Origin: Turritopsis dohrnii
Lineage: Eukaryota > Cnidaria > Hydrozoa > Anthoathecata > Oceaniidae
DNA length: 64,000 nt
NCBI GenBank assembly: GCA_027922465.2
Contig: BQMF02000138.1
Coordinates: 186,001-250,000 of the forward strand
Reading direction: 5' to 3'
In this document: positions 12,401-23,800 of the stretch, piece by piece
Layout: the number at the start of each line of letters is the position of its first letter
Position numbering within the stretch: the stretch's first letter is position 1
The notes under the pieces: model-generated
The model's input: the letters and a program-made list of their open reading frames with translations, nothing else
Told to the model about the DNA's origin: nothing
Databases searched by the model: none
Position numbers and translations under genes: made by a program

Positions 12401-13088
12401 CGGTTGTATGACGTCACGGCACCGATCATTCACATGTATATAGTGGATTTGAAATTTCGGGTCCAGTCCATTCATGAAGTTTGCAAAATTAACGTTCGGT
12501 TCGCCGTGCGGGTACACCAACTTGTAAATAACTTTTTCTCGCGCCTTTTTATCACATGGTTGGCATTCTGGAAATTGATTGGTGAAAGACCACGTGATTT
12601 TATACAGAGTGTTCTTATTGAGAACTTTTTCAAATTCTGTCGCCATGATTTGGTGCAACGGCACATTGAAATATTTTGCAATTTTTTTCACGACTTCGTA
12701 TATATGCGTTACGTCACAGTTTGCGTTGAGTGTGCCACTTTGAACAAGCATTTCGAATTTGAGACAAGAGTCGGCGACTTGTGGTGATGGTAAAATTTTG
12801 ACTTGAAATTTCGATTGGACATCGAAACAGTCATTTTGAGCCGTCACTTCAAATGTGTGTTCAGAATGCTCGGAAAACGACGATGTTGGAAGAAGAATTA
12901 ATTTTTTGTCTCTTGCATCATAGTGGTACCAACAGCTATGGATCTGCTTCTTCGGTTTAATACTTAGAGTATATGCGCCACCAGAAAATGGTTGCGAGGG
13001 AAGTTTTACAACTGATAAAATATTTTTCTTGACATTAAAATCTGGGATTTGTTCTTTAGGAGCCAACATCGAACAGTCTGATGTAACA
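9435..13088 (-). CDS. Dystroglycan-type receptor with three CADG+S6 repeats and one TM segment
   Basis: Two exons, 13088-12366 and 11841-9435, join through a clean GT/AG intron (TCGAG|GTGAG, TTTAG|C), both entered in phase 2; about 1042 residues. Three tandem units follow the extracellular order of alpha-dystroglycan: a cadherin-like fold (each with a CW(Y/F) strand and a FLPT/LLPT strand) and then a Cys-containing S6-like module. Unit 1 is in the upstream exon, followed by a Ser/Thr-rich linker. Units 2 and 3 are at about residues 25-225 and 235-430 of the downstream exon. A 22-residue helix maps to 10493-10428, followed by a dense Cys cluster (CCCSP, CFVSCCCACC), a likely palmitoylation site. 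The tail is about 310 residues, Ser-rich, without the PPxY motif by which dystroglycan binds dystrophin. Epsilon-sarcoglycan-like is an alternative. The start and signal peptide are upstream and unresolved. Confidence 0.72.
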
Positions 13089-13094
13089 CTATCA

Positions 13095-14355
13095 CGAAAT
13101 TAAAATAAAAAGTATGTTGAAATTTGATGTTAACAACCTCCACCACAGGTGCTTTTTATCAACAGAAAAGGGAAAACACAGGAAAACAACTTACTGAGCA
13201 GGGTGAGTGTACGTCGAATATTCACTCACGACGGAGAGAAAAAAACACTATAAAAGATATAGAGAAATACGCAACAAAGTTATTTACTACAATGACTTAC
13301 AATGAACTACAATGCCCGACAATGAATTCATCAAACGTATATGAATTTCTATAACATATGAGAATACCCAGTGGGCGAATTTGTAGAAAAATCAATGCGA
13401 TGGAGTGCATATGTATAGAAATTTATACTCTACTTCAATAAAAATGCCCTTCATCTCAGTGATTGGACAATTTCGTCGGCTGACGTCACAGACGAACGAA
13501 TGACGTTGGGTTATCGTCAAAATAAAGAATAAAATATAAACTTACATTGACGGAGATATAGTATAATAGAAAAATGTTCATGTTGTATCGAGTGGTGCGT
13601 ATGAACGAAAACAAGATGGTGATAATAATGGCAGTCGTTATATAAACACATTCAATTATTTATTTATACAAATTGTTCATTTATACAAAATAACATCTGA
13701 TATCATTTCGTCAATTACATTTCATGATGTCACAAACTGCTTCATTTAAGAGTTTATGGAAGGACGGCCAGCTGCTTTCGACCATATTAAATTGAAACTG
13801 ACATATTGACGGGTTGAGACAATAGAAATCGAACGTTTAATATCGACCAATAACATAACCCGTTTATTTGTTGAAATAATCATCTGTTTTGAAATTCCGC
13901 GGTACGTTATAATCATGTGATCCTATTTCTCGTTTTAAATACGGTTGAAGCTCCTTTTTGTTCTAAATATATCAACAAAAACAAAAATAAAAACAAAGCT
14001 ATAGTTAACATGTCCTCAAAAGTTCTTACTCCAAGAAGCACCAGCTACAAAATATATGGCCAAATTACGCCCCCCCCCCCCCCCCCCCCCCCCTCCCCCA
14101 AATCTTGCATTAATATTTTATCAAATTAATTGGCCAGCAGTACAGATCGTTTCTTGTATGTTCCAACACTGATTCATTGGTTCATAAGTCGATGAGGGAA
14201 AGAGATTGGTATAATATCTTTTATGCCTATCTCATTTGTTTTTGAGCACAATAACTAACCAAAAGAAAACAAACAATGGAAAAACAACAGAATTCCCATT
14301 CAATAATTTGGAAGACTCAAAGAAGCGATTGTACCACAAGAAACTTGGGTAAGAC
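13095..14355. other. Intergenic, with MITE copy and poly-C tract
   Basis: It contains a MITE copy at 13368-13480 and a poly-C tract at 14070-14092. A 39-bp tandem duplication starts at 14313 and spans the 3' end of the next gene. An AUG followed by a hydrophobic dodecapeptide and a GTAAGT donor (13581-13546, minus) could be the signal-peptide exon of the dystroglycan-type gene, but its phase does not fit the best acceptor. Confidence 0.35.
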
Positions 14356-17300
14356 TCAAAGAAGCGACTGTACCGCAAGAAACTTGGGTAAACGGACGGT
14401 TTGCATAATCTTTTTAATATTTTTGTTTCCTAATTCTTTTTCAGCAATACGAACTTTCTCTTCAGCGTCTTCAACACAACCTTTAACAACGCCCACAAAG
14501 TCCTGAAACAGATAGTATCAATTTATGAGCATCTAGTAGCATCAAGAAAGGTGACTTCTGTGAACATACCAACCTTGAAAAATAATGAATTTTGCAAGGT
14601 TTAAATAAAAATATGTGTTGTGTTGGGTTTCTATATCTTCATCTACAGCTGATCTTATAACAAATGCAATAAATAAAAAAGCACACAATAACTTGAAATT
14701 TATACCTCTAAATACTTGACTTTCTGAAATATTGGTTCTAGCTGGGAACATCGTTCATGCAACACAGGAATGGTTATAAAAAGGACATCTTTTGATTCCA
14801 TGCGAATCTACAACAAAGTAGTTAGTACCACAGAAACAAACCATGCAGTGATTGGGAAATATAATAGCTAAAAGTGATTCTTAAATGGAGTCACTGGAAT
14901 GATAATAATACTTTACTTAAACACAAGACCTTCAAGAGTAAACCATTTCTATGTGACATTACAAATCCAGAAAGTGTGACAGCAACAACGGAGAGACTCC
15001 AATGAAGGAACATGTAGATATTTGGGTTAAATGATTGTCAGAAAATAATTATAAGTCAGTAAAATTATGTTGCATATCCAACATGTTAATAGTAAGTTTA
15101 CGCAGGTAAAAAAACTCATTGACTAGATGTGGGTCTGTTACAAAAATACTTGTTTCATGTTGGACGGACAAATCGATACTTACGGCTTTATAAAAAACAG
15201 CACTTTTATGATGTAATATCAAGCAAAGGTTTTTCAAAAGTATACTAGAATAGACTTTACAAAATGCTAAAACATGATTTCTACAAGGATGATAGTCAAA
15301 AAATATTGAAACAAACAGTTATCGTGTCGGATGGACAAAATGCTAATACTTTTGTAACAGACCCATATGTGTTACACAAGAGTACACAATGCAGTTTGCA
15401 ATCCTTGATACTCCTAGTTCTTAATTTTTTTAACATCAGAAATTTTCTTACACTATCAATAACATTGCAGAATTCTTCCAATTTAGCAAGGATACCATCA
15501 ATTATTTTTATAACATCTTCTGCCTAAAATAAAATGATACATAAGATTAGCTGAAAAGTGTAAACTTATCCTATAACGTTTATAGTTTTCAGAAGAATCA
15601 TATAATTCACAGAAGAAATTGAAAGCATTTCTTGAAAATAACTCCTTATTAGTTAATAAATCCTAATTCTAAAATACAATTATCTTTGGTAAAAGATTTT
15701 TATGGCTTCTCACACAAAACTGATGAGTTAGTCTCAATAAGGCACGATGGCACAATGATCATAGTGGTGCGCTTCCACACATTACATTATGTTTTTCAAG
15801 ATAATCAAGAATTGTTACTAGATATCTTAACTTTAGTGAAACAAAATATTTTGCCAAATTCGTAAAGGTTTGTTGTTCATTTTTTGTGATTTTTTCAATA
15901 ATAGTATATAATATTGTTTTTGTTGTATCACAGTGTTTTATTGCTTTTTAATGATTTTAAGAAAATTTTTCTTTTCGTCTGATTTCTGTTTTGAAGATGA
16001 CTTAGCTTACTTACTCAAACCTCCCAGAGCAAAATCAAGTAATTTTTTTATGAATTTAGGACAATTTTAGATAGTATTTTTGGACATTTTAGGGCAAAAT
16101 TTAAGAAAATTTAGGACAAAGACTAAAACGTTAGGACAACTTTAGGACAATTCCCAAATTATGGACCTGTTACAGTAAACATATCTTTATTTAAGCATAT
16201 CATTAAATTAAACCATCAAAAGAAAATCAAGATTAGATATACATAATAACGAAGAACAACATAAAGTTTCCCTTGGCTTCGACTTTTAATGAGTGTAAAT
16301 AAGCATAAACAACTATCAAACCTTGTATTTTTTATTTATTTATTTATTTATCGAATATTTATACAGGATGACCATTTCAGATTATATACAAGTATATATT
16401 ACAAGTAAAATTCTGTTATCAATATGGGTCCTGTTTAAGTTAAAAATATAAAATACATAAAAATATTTGCAAAGCACGTATTAATAAATGTTAATAAATA
16501 ATTGTAAAAATAACAAAAGGTTAAAAAATGTGATCAGAAGAACATGGCTCAAGAAATTAAGGCAGTAAACTATGAAATGTGTAGGAACTCAGAAATGAAT
16601 GAATAAGATAAAATAGAGACACTGTGTAACTCACATGGCATAAAAATGGGCCTGAACTAGAGATCTATATAATATTAAAAACCTTAAGTGCGGAAAAACC
16701 TAAAAGTTAGGGTAAAAACAACAAGAAAACAAATGATTGTCTGTTATCTACATTTTGAGTAACATGAAGGTGTAAATGATTCGACTTTGTTAAAAGCTTT
16801 TGTTCAATGTAAAGTCTACTAGATAACTCAATGGTATAATCAAAAGTGATACAAAAGAAACTCATTAACTTCAACTGTTAAAAATACTGGAGTAATATAG
16901 TTAACTCAAAAGCTAAATGAAAACAAAAACTCTCAAAAACTATTTACACTTGAAACGAGATCTATTCAAGTTCTTTTTTCCGAAACAGATTTCAAAACTA
17001 AATTTCTCATATCTTCTAGTAAAAGATCTTTCAAATAAATAAGGATACATTCCAAACTGAATAGTGTATTCTGTTTTACAAATTCGCAATTTCTGAATCC
17101 GGAAACATCTTCATTAGTTGAAGAGAATAAAAAGTTAGACTCAACACATTCTAAAGCCGGAACAATCTCTGTTTTCCTGGTTAATTCAACTCTAGTTAAT
17201 GTTATTTATGGACATTTTAATTTTGATGCATTGTCACTGTCCTGTCTCAAGTGGTATTTTCTCTTTCCCTCCTTCTCACTGGTACAATGCAGCTTGCTAA

Positions 17301-18205
17301 GACTCCTGATTTGTGATATACCACTTCTATTAACTGAGAAGACCTTTTGGCATTTTCCGTATTCCGCTGAAAAAATATATATCTCCTTTACAAGGTTGTA
17401 TTCAGTCAAAAATCAGAATGATAGTAGACAATTCAACGAAAGCTGAAACAAAATATACTCAAAATATATAATGTATTTTCAACCTCAATATCTCAATAAC
17501 TACACTCAAAAACAGGAATTGTTTTTTTTTTTCATTTGAACTTTATCCTAAATTTTATGACATTTAGGACACCAAAAGTTAGGACAATTTAGGACAAAAT
17601 TATTAAAATTTATAATTTTTAGGACATTTTAGGACATTTTAGGATTTTAGGACACTCTGGGAGGTCTGCTTACTGGACTGGGTTCATTTTTCAGTTTCCC
17701 CATTTTTATACAATATATACATACAATATATACTTTTTGATTCTTTAAAAATTTGCATCTTTTCAAATTTAGATACAACCATGCAATAAATCCTGTAACT
17801 ATTGACCTGTTCTTTAAACCTACAATTTTAAAAGAACAAAACCATTATTATATCATATCCTGCACAAAGAACATTCATACTTTTTGCAATAAAGCTAGGG
17901 CTGCTTTTTTACATAATTTTACCTGGCTATATACTGTTGTATATGTTTAAGAATTGGTCGTAGATATGAAATTAAGTAAGTTGAACATGTGTGGTTGTGT
18001 GTAGTGTGAGTGATGTGTCCAGCAGCAGAGAGCAGGGAAAAGAACTAAAACAAACTTTTTGTGATTAACCTTGATATTTTTAGAAATATTTATTCACCTC
18101 AGGTTGAGTATCTACATTTAAGAATTCCGATAGATCAGTAGCTATGGCTTGAATATCAAATTCTGGTTCTGGGTCGTCTGTTTTTGTATTCTGTTCTTCA
18201 GCCAT
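14356..18205 (-). CDS. BLOC1S4: BLOC-1 subunit 4 (cappuccino) orthologue, four exons
   Basis: BLOC1S4 is a small coiled-coil subunit of BLOC-1, which acts in cargo sorting from endosomes to lysosome-related organelles. Exons are 18205-18098, 15523-15452, 14807-14706 and 14502-14356 (stop). All introns are phase 0 with good sites (for example CTGAG|GTGAAT and ATTTTAG|GCA). The 142-residue product matches the family core: ILAKLEEFCNVIDS, then IPVLHERCSQLEPIFQKV, DFVGVVKGCVEDAEEKV, and KKIMQTVRLPKF near the end, all helical with heptad spacing. Human BLOC1S4 is longer only in its disordered N-terminus. I chose the ATG at 18205, whose MAEEQN start is acidic; an in-frame ATG at 18307 would add 34 residues. 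Intron 1 is 2.6 kb and carries a hAT-like insertion. A 39-bp direct duplication overlaps the last codons and stop. Confidence 0.82.
16016..17668. mobile_element. Non-autonomous hAT-like DNA transposon (1.65 kb) in BLOC1S4 intron 1
   Basis: The ends are CAAACCTCCCAGAG on the left and CTCTGGGAGGTCTG on the right, an inverted repeat with 13 of 14 positions matching. A 6-bp direct repeat CTTACT flanks both sides (16010-16015 and 17669-17674). Many TTTAGGACA motifs sit just inside both ends in opposing orientation, the kind of subterminal repeats transposases bind. No transposase-like frame is present. The CA-G termini suggest hAT, though a 6-bp target duplication is not the textbook 8 bp. Confidence 0.6.
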
Positions 18206-18685
18206 TTCTATTATATTCCACTTCAAACAAATAATTCTTTTGTTACGTACACAGTACTTTGTCACCACGACACGAAGATGATTCAATGAAAAGTGGTTAC
18301 CCGACAACCCGTCATAAAGTTTTGGTTTTGGTTTTTCATGATTTTTTTTTTCTTCGTATATGTGTTTTTAAATTTACCCCTCAAAATCTCGCGAAAAGAA
18401 CCTGAAGAATTCTTGTTGTTCTCACCAAAGAATAAGTTTCAAATTATCAAAATTGCCCTGATTTTTCTAGAACATTTTTTCGCTGAATCTACAAAATTTT
18501 AACACGTGTATCAGCTGATTGCATAGTATGGCTGATGCAATCCCTGTTATATATTGTGTGAAAATTGTCCAATTATGATGGACATCGTATGATTGGTGTG
18601 ATGATGGTGTAATCTTGGCATAAACTTTTTCATATAAATTTATGAACATATCTTTGTCTATCAGTGCGCGACTGCAGAAAGAACT
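18206..18685. promoter_or_regulatory. Candidate bidirectional promoter between BLOC1S4 and a C/EBP-gamma-like gene
   Basis: The two start codons (18205 minus, 18686 plus) point away from each other with 480 bp between them and no other gene. An AATTCTTGTTGTTCTC stretch and a CACGTGTATCAGCTGATT block (an E-box type CACGTG at about 18504 and CAGCTG) lie within. Function is inferred from layout only. Confidence 0.35.
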
Positions 18686-18982
18686 ATGAAGTCTACAAGA
18701 AATGATGAAAATCAAGATTATATCCAACAAAGATGTCGAAACAATATTTCAGTCAGGAAAAGCAGAGAAAAGTTCAAAACGAAAGTGAGACAAACAAAAG
18801 ATCGAATTGTATTTCTTAAGGCAGAAAACATTGAATTAGAAAATAAAATGACATCACTCGGAAAAGAGCTGGACTTCTTAAAAAAACTTTTCAATACTTT
18901 TTTTGTATCATATAACGGCGACGTCAAGATTGATGCCGACATTTTATTAAAGGTGATGGACAGCAGCTTTCGTCGGCGCTAA
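18686..18982 (+). CDS. CEBPG-like: C/EBP-gamma-like bZIP transcription factor, single exon
   Basis: A 98-residue intronless protein that is almost entirely bZIP domain. The basic region (about residues 15-33) carries RNNISVRKSREKFK, which fits the N-x2-V-x-(K/R)-SR pattern of C/EBP proteins and most resembles C/EBP-gamma. The leucine zipper follows with leucines at 44, 51, 58 and 65 in exact heptads and KELDFLKKLF, close to the gamma zipper end. It lacks an N-terminal activation domain, like vertebrate CEBPG (about 150 residues), which works mainly as a dimer partner. The ATG at 18686 lies 480 bp from the BLOC1S4 start on the other strand. AATAAA at 19242-19247 is a plausible polyadenylation signal. 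Confidence 0.85.
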   Translation: MKSTRNDENQDYIQQRCRNNISVRKSREKFKTKVRQTKDRIVFLKAENIELENKMTSLGKELDFLKKLFNTFFVSYNGDVKIDADILLKVMDSSFRRR

Positions 18983-19260
18983 TTGCAGTGGTCGTCCATT
19001 GTGTCCTAAAAGCAACCGTGGGATAGCAACACGTTAAAAATGTCCAGAACTGACGTAGTACCATTTTAATTGTGGTAAAAGTATTACTGCAAAAGATGCC
19101 ATCTGGTTATAAGACAACATTGCGTTTTATTTATTGTGTAATGCACACATAATGTGTCGTTAAAGGATAAAGCAAAGATCTGCGTCACAATAAGGTTACC
19201 ACGACAACGCAGCTTTTACTGTTGTATTGGTTTTCAATGTGAATAAAGAACTGTAAAATA

Positions 19261-20542
19261 GTCGTGTCTTGTTTATTCCAGTCTATTTTGCGTGTCACAC
19301 TATAAAACAAATGACCGTCCCCCCCGAGTGTCAATGAAAATGTTAAAGAAATCATTAAAATGGCTAAAGGGAATAATAAAAGGGTTCACCGACGACAAAC
19401 CTGAACAAAAACTGAAATTCTCACAGTTATTTAGAACAGTGTTAAAAATAGTACAATAAGAAGCCATTACTGCACTGCATTATTCATTTAATCACGTGAC
19501 ATTTAGTCACGTCACGTCATTGGTTGAAATTTCGAAATCATTCAATGATCTCCCACAGTCCTATCGCACAACTGTTAACTACAAAAGCTTCTGTAAAGTG
19601 ACTCAAAAATTTACTGGACAGAGCACTGGCAAAAAATCTGCAATAAAAATTTGATTGACCTTTTTTGGTAAACTAATCTGAAAATTTCTCTCAAGCAAAA
19701 GCGTCTAAAGGGGGGTTTACACGTAAAAGATTCTTGGAAAAATTTTTCTTTTAAGCTGGTGTTTCACGTCTTCAAATTTAAATTGTACATCAAAAAGTCA
19801 ACGCGGTCATGAATAATTAATGAGTTGAGGCGCTTGACTTTTTGATGTACAATTTAAATTTGAAGCAGCAAAACACCTGCCTAAAAGAAAAATTTTTCAA
19901 GAATCTTTACGTGTAAACCCCCCTTATCAAATTTCAACCGGACACTACACGTGATTAAGTAGGAATTACTGTTGTGTTGTTAGTGAAATTTGGTAAAATT
20001 TCCATCAAAGCCCATGTTATTATTAGTAGTAATTAAGAGAATTTTTCACGAACAAAACCAAAAATTCTCACAGTCATTGAAAAAAAAAAAAAAGTCCAAA
20101 AGCAAGTCATTACAAGCATTTAATTAAGAGAATGTGGTTGCACTGGTGGGGAAAAACATAAGAACCCATGATGAAAATCTGTTGCAATGTATACCCAAGG
20201 GTAAGACTGGAAAAATCACTTGGAGAGAATGCTGTGGGTTTCTCGGGAACAGCAATATAAAAAAATTAAGAAAAAAAAGCGTTATTTTCTATTTACATGA
20301 GACCATCCATGAAGTATATACAGTTCACAGTAAACAATAACAAGTAAACAAATATGACGTATATATAAACAAAAGAAAGTAGGTTCTATGAAAAAACAAC
20401 ATCGTTCAGGATGGAATAAATCCTTCTCAAAAAACCAACAACAAAAAAATGTCGCATAAGTTTTTCTGCGTTTTTCTGCGTTTTAGAATTCTGTTTTCTA
20501 ACTTTGACAGTGAGAGTCATTGACATCCGACACCCCTTCTCA
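19261..20542. other. Intergenic, mainly holding a 218-bp hairpin repeat
   Basis: Apart from the palindrome at 19707-19924 I see only AT-rich DNA and short chance frames between the C/EBP-like gene and the 3' end of the MTG-family gene. Confidence 0.5.
19707..19924. repeat. Long near-perfect hairpin MITE
   Basis: The left arm AAGGGGGGTTTACACGTAAA and its continuation pair with the right arm ending TTTACGTGTAAACCCCCCTT. Pairing continues inward through AATTTAAATTGTACATCAAA against TTTGATGTACAATTTAAATT, leaving a short loop. TA-like dinucleotides flank it. The whole element folds back on itself and has no coding content. Confidence 0.75.
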
Positions 20543-20856
20543 TCACGTCGAAGTTGTCGCCTGAGTGATGGATGCACTGGACTCTTTCTCGGCGTTTGAT
20601 GTATTTTCTTTTGTTATGCCACCATTAGTCGATGTAGGAGGTTTGGGACTAGGTTGTTTGCGTACTGGAGCCGAACTGTCAACGTTTTCATTACCACGTT
20701 CATGGCGTGGTGATTTGGTACCATCTTGTTTACCACAGTCCTTTTGATGATGGTCCCAATCTTTTCGTTGACAAAACGAACCACAGTAGCGAGCCAAATT
20801 ACATCCACTGCATGTCTCGTTTGCTTTACGGCCGCAATTCCAACAGTTCTAAGAGG

Positions 20857-20898
<42 letters not shown>

Positions 20899-23800
20899 TA
20901 ATCAATCAATCAATCAATCAACCTTGGTCAAATCTTAAATTTTGTGACCAAATTAAGCAAGAACAAGCTCGAAGGGTAATATTAATATTTCCCTAACAGG
21001 TTAGATCGTCATTTTTGAGATCAAGAATGCTAATTCATTCCAACCGACAGTACACTATAATCAAGTAATTACATCATTGGGTCATGGTGATTATATATGA
21101 CATATATTATGGAGATAACAGAGTAGGGGAACTCCCAATTCACGAGTGGTAGGAAGAATCGATCGTTTGTTCACTAATCATAACTCTTACTTCTTTAGAG
21201 TTATCCTGTTGGTTAATGAGATTGGAAGTCTCCTCAGTGGCCTGTCTACGCGCCTCTTGGACTGCTTTGTCCATCCGTTGATGGGCTTGCGTCAAGGCGT
21301 CGTTTGCCTTCTCTTCGGCCGCACAGACGGCCTTCTTCAGTTCAGCCACCGCTTGTCTCTTCACGTCGGTGACGGCTTCCTCAGCTCTTCGTTTCACTTC
21401 ATTCACTCTATCATCTGTGTGTTTGGTCATCAGTTCCGCTAAAATTAAAAGATTTTCCTTATACGGAGTGATCGCTTTTAATTAGCCACTGTAATTACAA
21501 AGTATCAGAGTCATTAAATGACTACACACTGGCTCCACCGGCTCAACACACCGGCTCCGCCTGAAGAATCAGACCACTTCAAGATATTGAACTGTTGTGA
21601 GAAAACTAGAACTAGCAAGGGAATTTCTAATCTACAGCCAATCGTTTCTTTATCTTGTTTGTTCCCCTGTACCTAGTCGGCAAGATCATCAAAAAGTCAC
21701 TGCGATGGAGAACACTTTTATTGAAATGCCACATCTTAATTGCGTCAATGTCAATGATCCGACGATGGGTTAAAGAGTATGGGATCTAGCAATTTCTGAC
21801 TATCAAACTTTTTGGTGAAAAATCTTATAGGAAAGGTTGAATAAACGAGGCATCAATCGACTCAGATGCTCACTTTCCCAAACCAACTTGATAAGATTTA
21901 AACCATAAAGTTTTGATTATTAGTTTGTCTGTTCCACCTTTGATTTAAGAAAAAGAACGCCATTAAAAGTGGGCGCTAAGTACCAGCAATTAAAGAGAGG
22001 AGAAATATTTTAAATCATGGCAGGGATTCGATCGTTATAATAAACATGAAAAAAACGTACAAGCTCTGCGGTTAATTTCTGACTCGGCATCAGCCGCCAT
22101 TGCTCGCGCCCACGACGCCATTTCCTCTCTGTCGCGAACACATCTTTCTTGAAGTAGCGCCATTGATCGTTTAGCTTTTTCCACGAACGTTATAATGTAT
22201 GTTAACAGCTACAACAAACAAATTTAGATATATATTTAGAGTATATTTGTATGGAATTATACACACTAAAAAAAATACTCTTTATTGCATTGACTTCATC
22301 ACTTTCTTTACCCACTGTGTAGGGGATGAACAGACATGCAAAAGTTTAACAATACAAACCGCTTCTAAATTTCTCCATTCGTCCACATCTTGCTTCATGC
22401 TGTCCATGAGTTGATCGACGATTGAACCACCATCAACTTCGTACCCAGGCGCTTAAATTGAAAAAAAAACCCCAAAAAACATGAGTTTGTTTTTAAGAGC
22501 GAGAAAGCAGCATATATTCACCAAGAATTTACGGGTAGTTTTTTCCTTCAAACTTTAAGAAAAAACAAACATATACTTACATTTTCGTTTTGAAGGAGAG
22601 AGTGTATCACCGTGGTGGTGACCATTTTCTTTAGGTCTAAACAGAGGTGAGCATTATTTATTTATTATTATTTATTTGATATTGTTTTACGTGGCTAGCC
22701 TCACTCAGTTGCAATTGTATCTGCTTTCCAGGAGGGGCCACCGCTTAGGTTGGAGGCTCCGAAGTATTTGACACTCTCATGAATGACACAAACCCAATCA
22801 AGGGCCTGTGCTCTTCTAGATGACCTCCTGCAACACCCGATGTATCATCTACCCAATTCACTCGCGCATGATGAATCACCGCCAAGGGACATTGAACACC
22901 AATCTCCCGCTTGAAATACGAGAGTGATAACCACTATACTACGGCGCCAATATCGCTTTCAAAGAATTATACAGAAGTCGTTATTGAACTCTGAGAACTT
23001 TACAAGGAAGGCAAAAAATGAACCTACCACGACCCTAATATTTTGTTTAGTGGTCCTAAAAGACCGCTTATATCACATCAAAACATTGCACTCACCAACA
23101 CTAGGTAACCTGATCAGTTTTTTTGAAAAAAGCTCGCAAGAATACATGTTCTATAAATTGAACGTCCTGTCATACCAAAATATGTTTACACATCGTTTCT
23201 CGGTTTTATATTTCAAACTGTATTGTAAGCAATCACTGCAAAGGAGTGCATTTCTTAAGAGTTTTACACATTTTTTCAATAAAAATGCTCTTCGTCGCAG
23301 TGACTTTTTTGACGATTTTGCCCACTGGATTATTGACGAAGCAGACATAAACTGTGCTTAAACGTTATTGGTGAATGTTGGCAATGTTCTCCTCTCCCAC
23401 AAACAACAAAACTTGAATAAATAAATAAATAAATAAATAATAAATAAAAAGAATCACATCACATTTGGAACTCGATGAAAAAAGAGAGGTCTGGAGCCGA
23501 GTAACAGAAAACAAACATGTGGCAGCTATTATAAATTTTTTTTTATTTTTTTTATTTTTATTTTTTATTTCATCATGTTTTTGTTGGTCGATTGTAATGA
23601 GGCGCAGATGATTTACAACAGTAAAAGCAGATGTCGCGAAGAAATGGAAATTTAGGTTTTTTTTCGCGTTTTCCATTCTTTTAGTAAAACGCAGATGTTA
23701 TGATTTCGAAGAAAAAAAAAATTCATGATAATAACATCTGGATAGTTTAAAATATAGAACAATGTCCTCCAGTTGCCCTTCCAGTAGTTGTTATTGAGAA

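Noticed and set aside
13546..13581. Signal-peptide first exon for the dystroglycan-type gene
   Set aside because: It starts with ATG, is hydrophobic and has a GTAAGT donor, but it ends in phase 0 while the acceptor at 13088 needs phase 2.
14070..14092. Poly-C tract as a functional element
   Set aside because: Simple homopolymers here and at 27771-27799 look like slippage products and may be of unreliable length.
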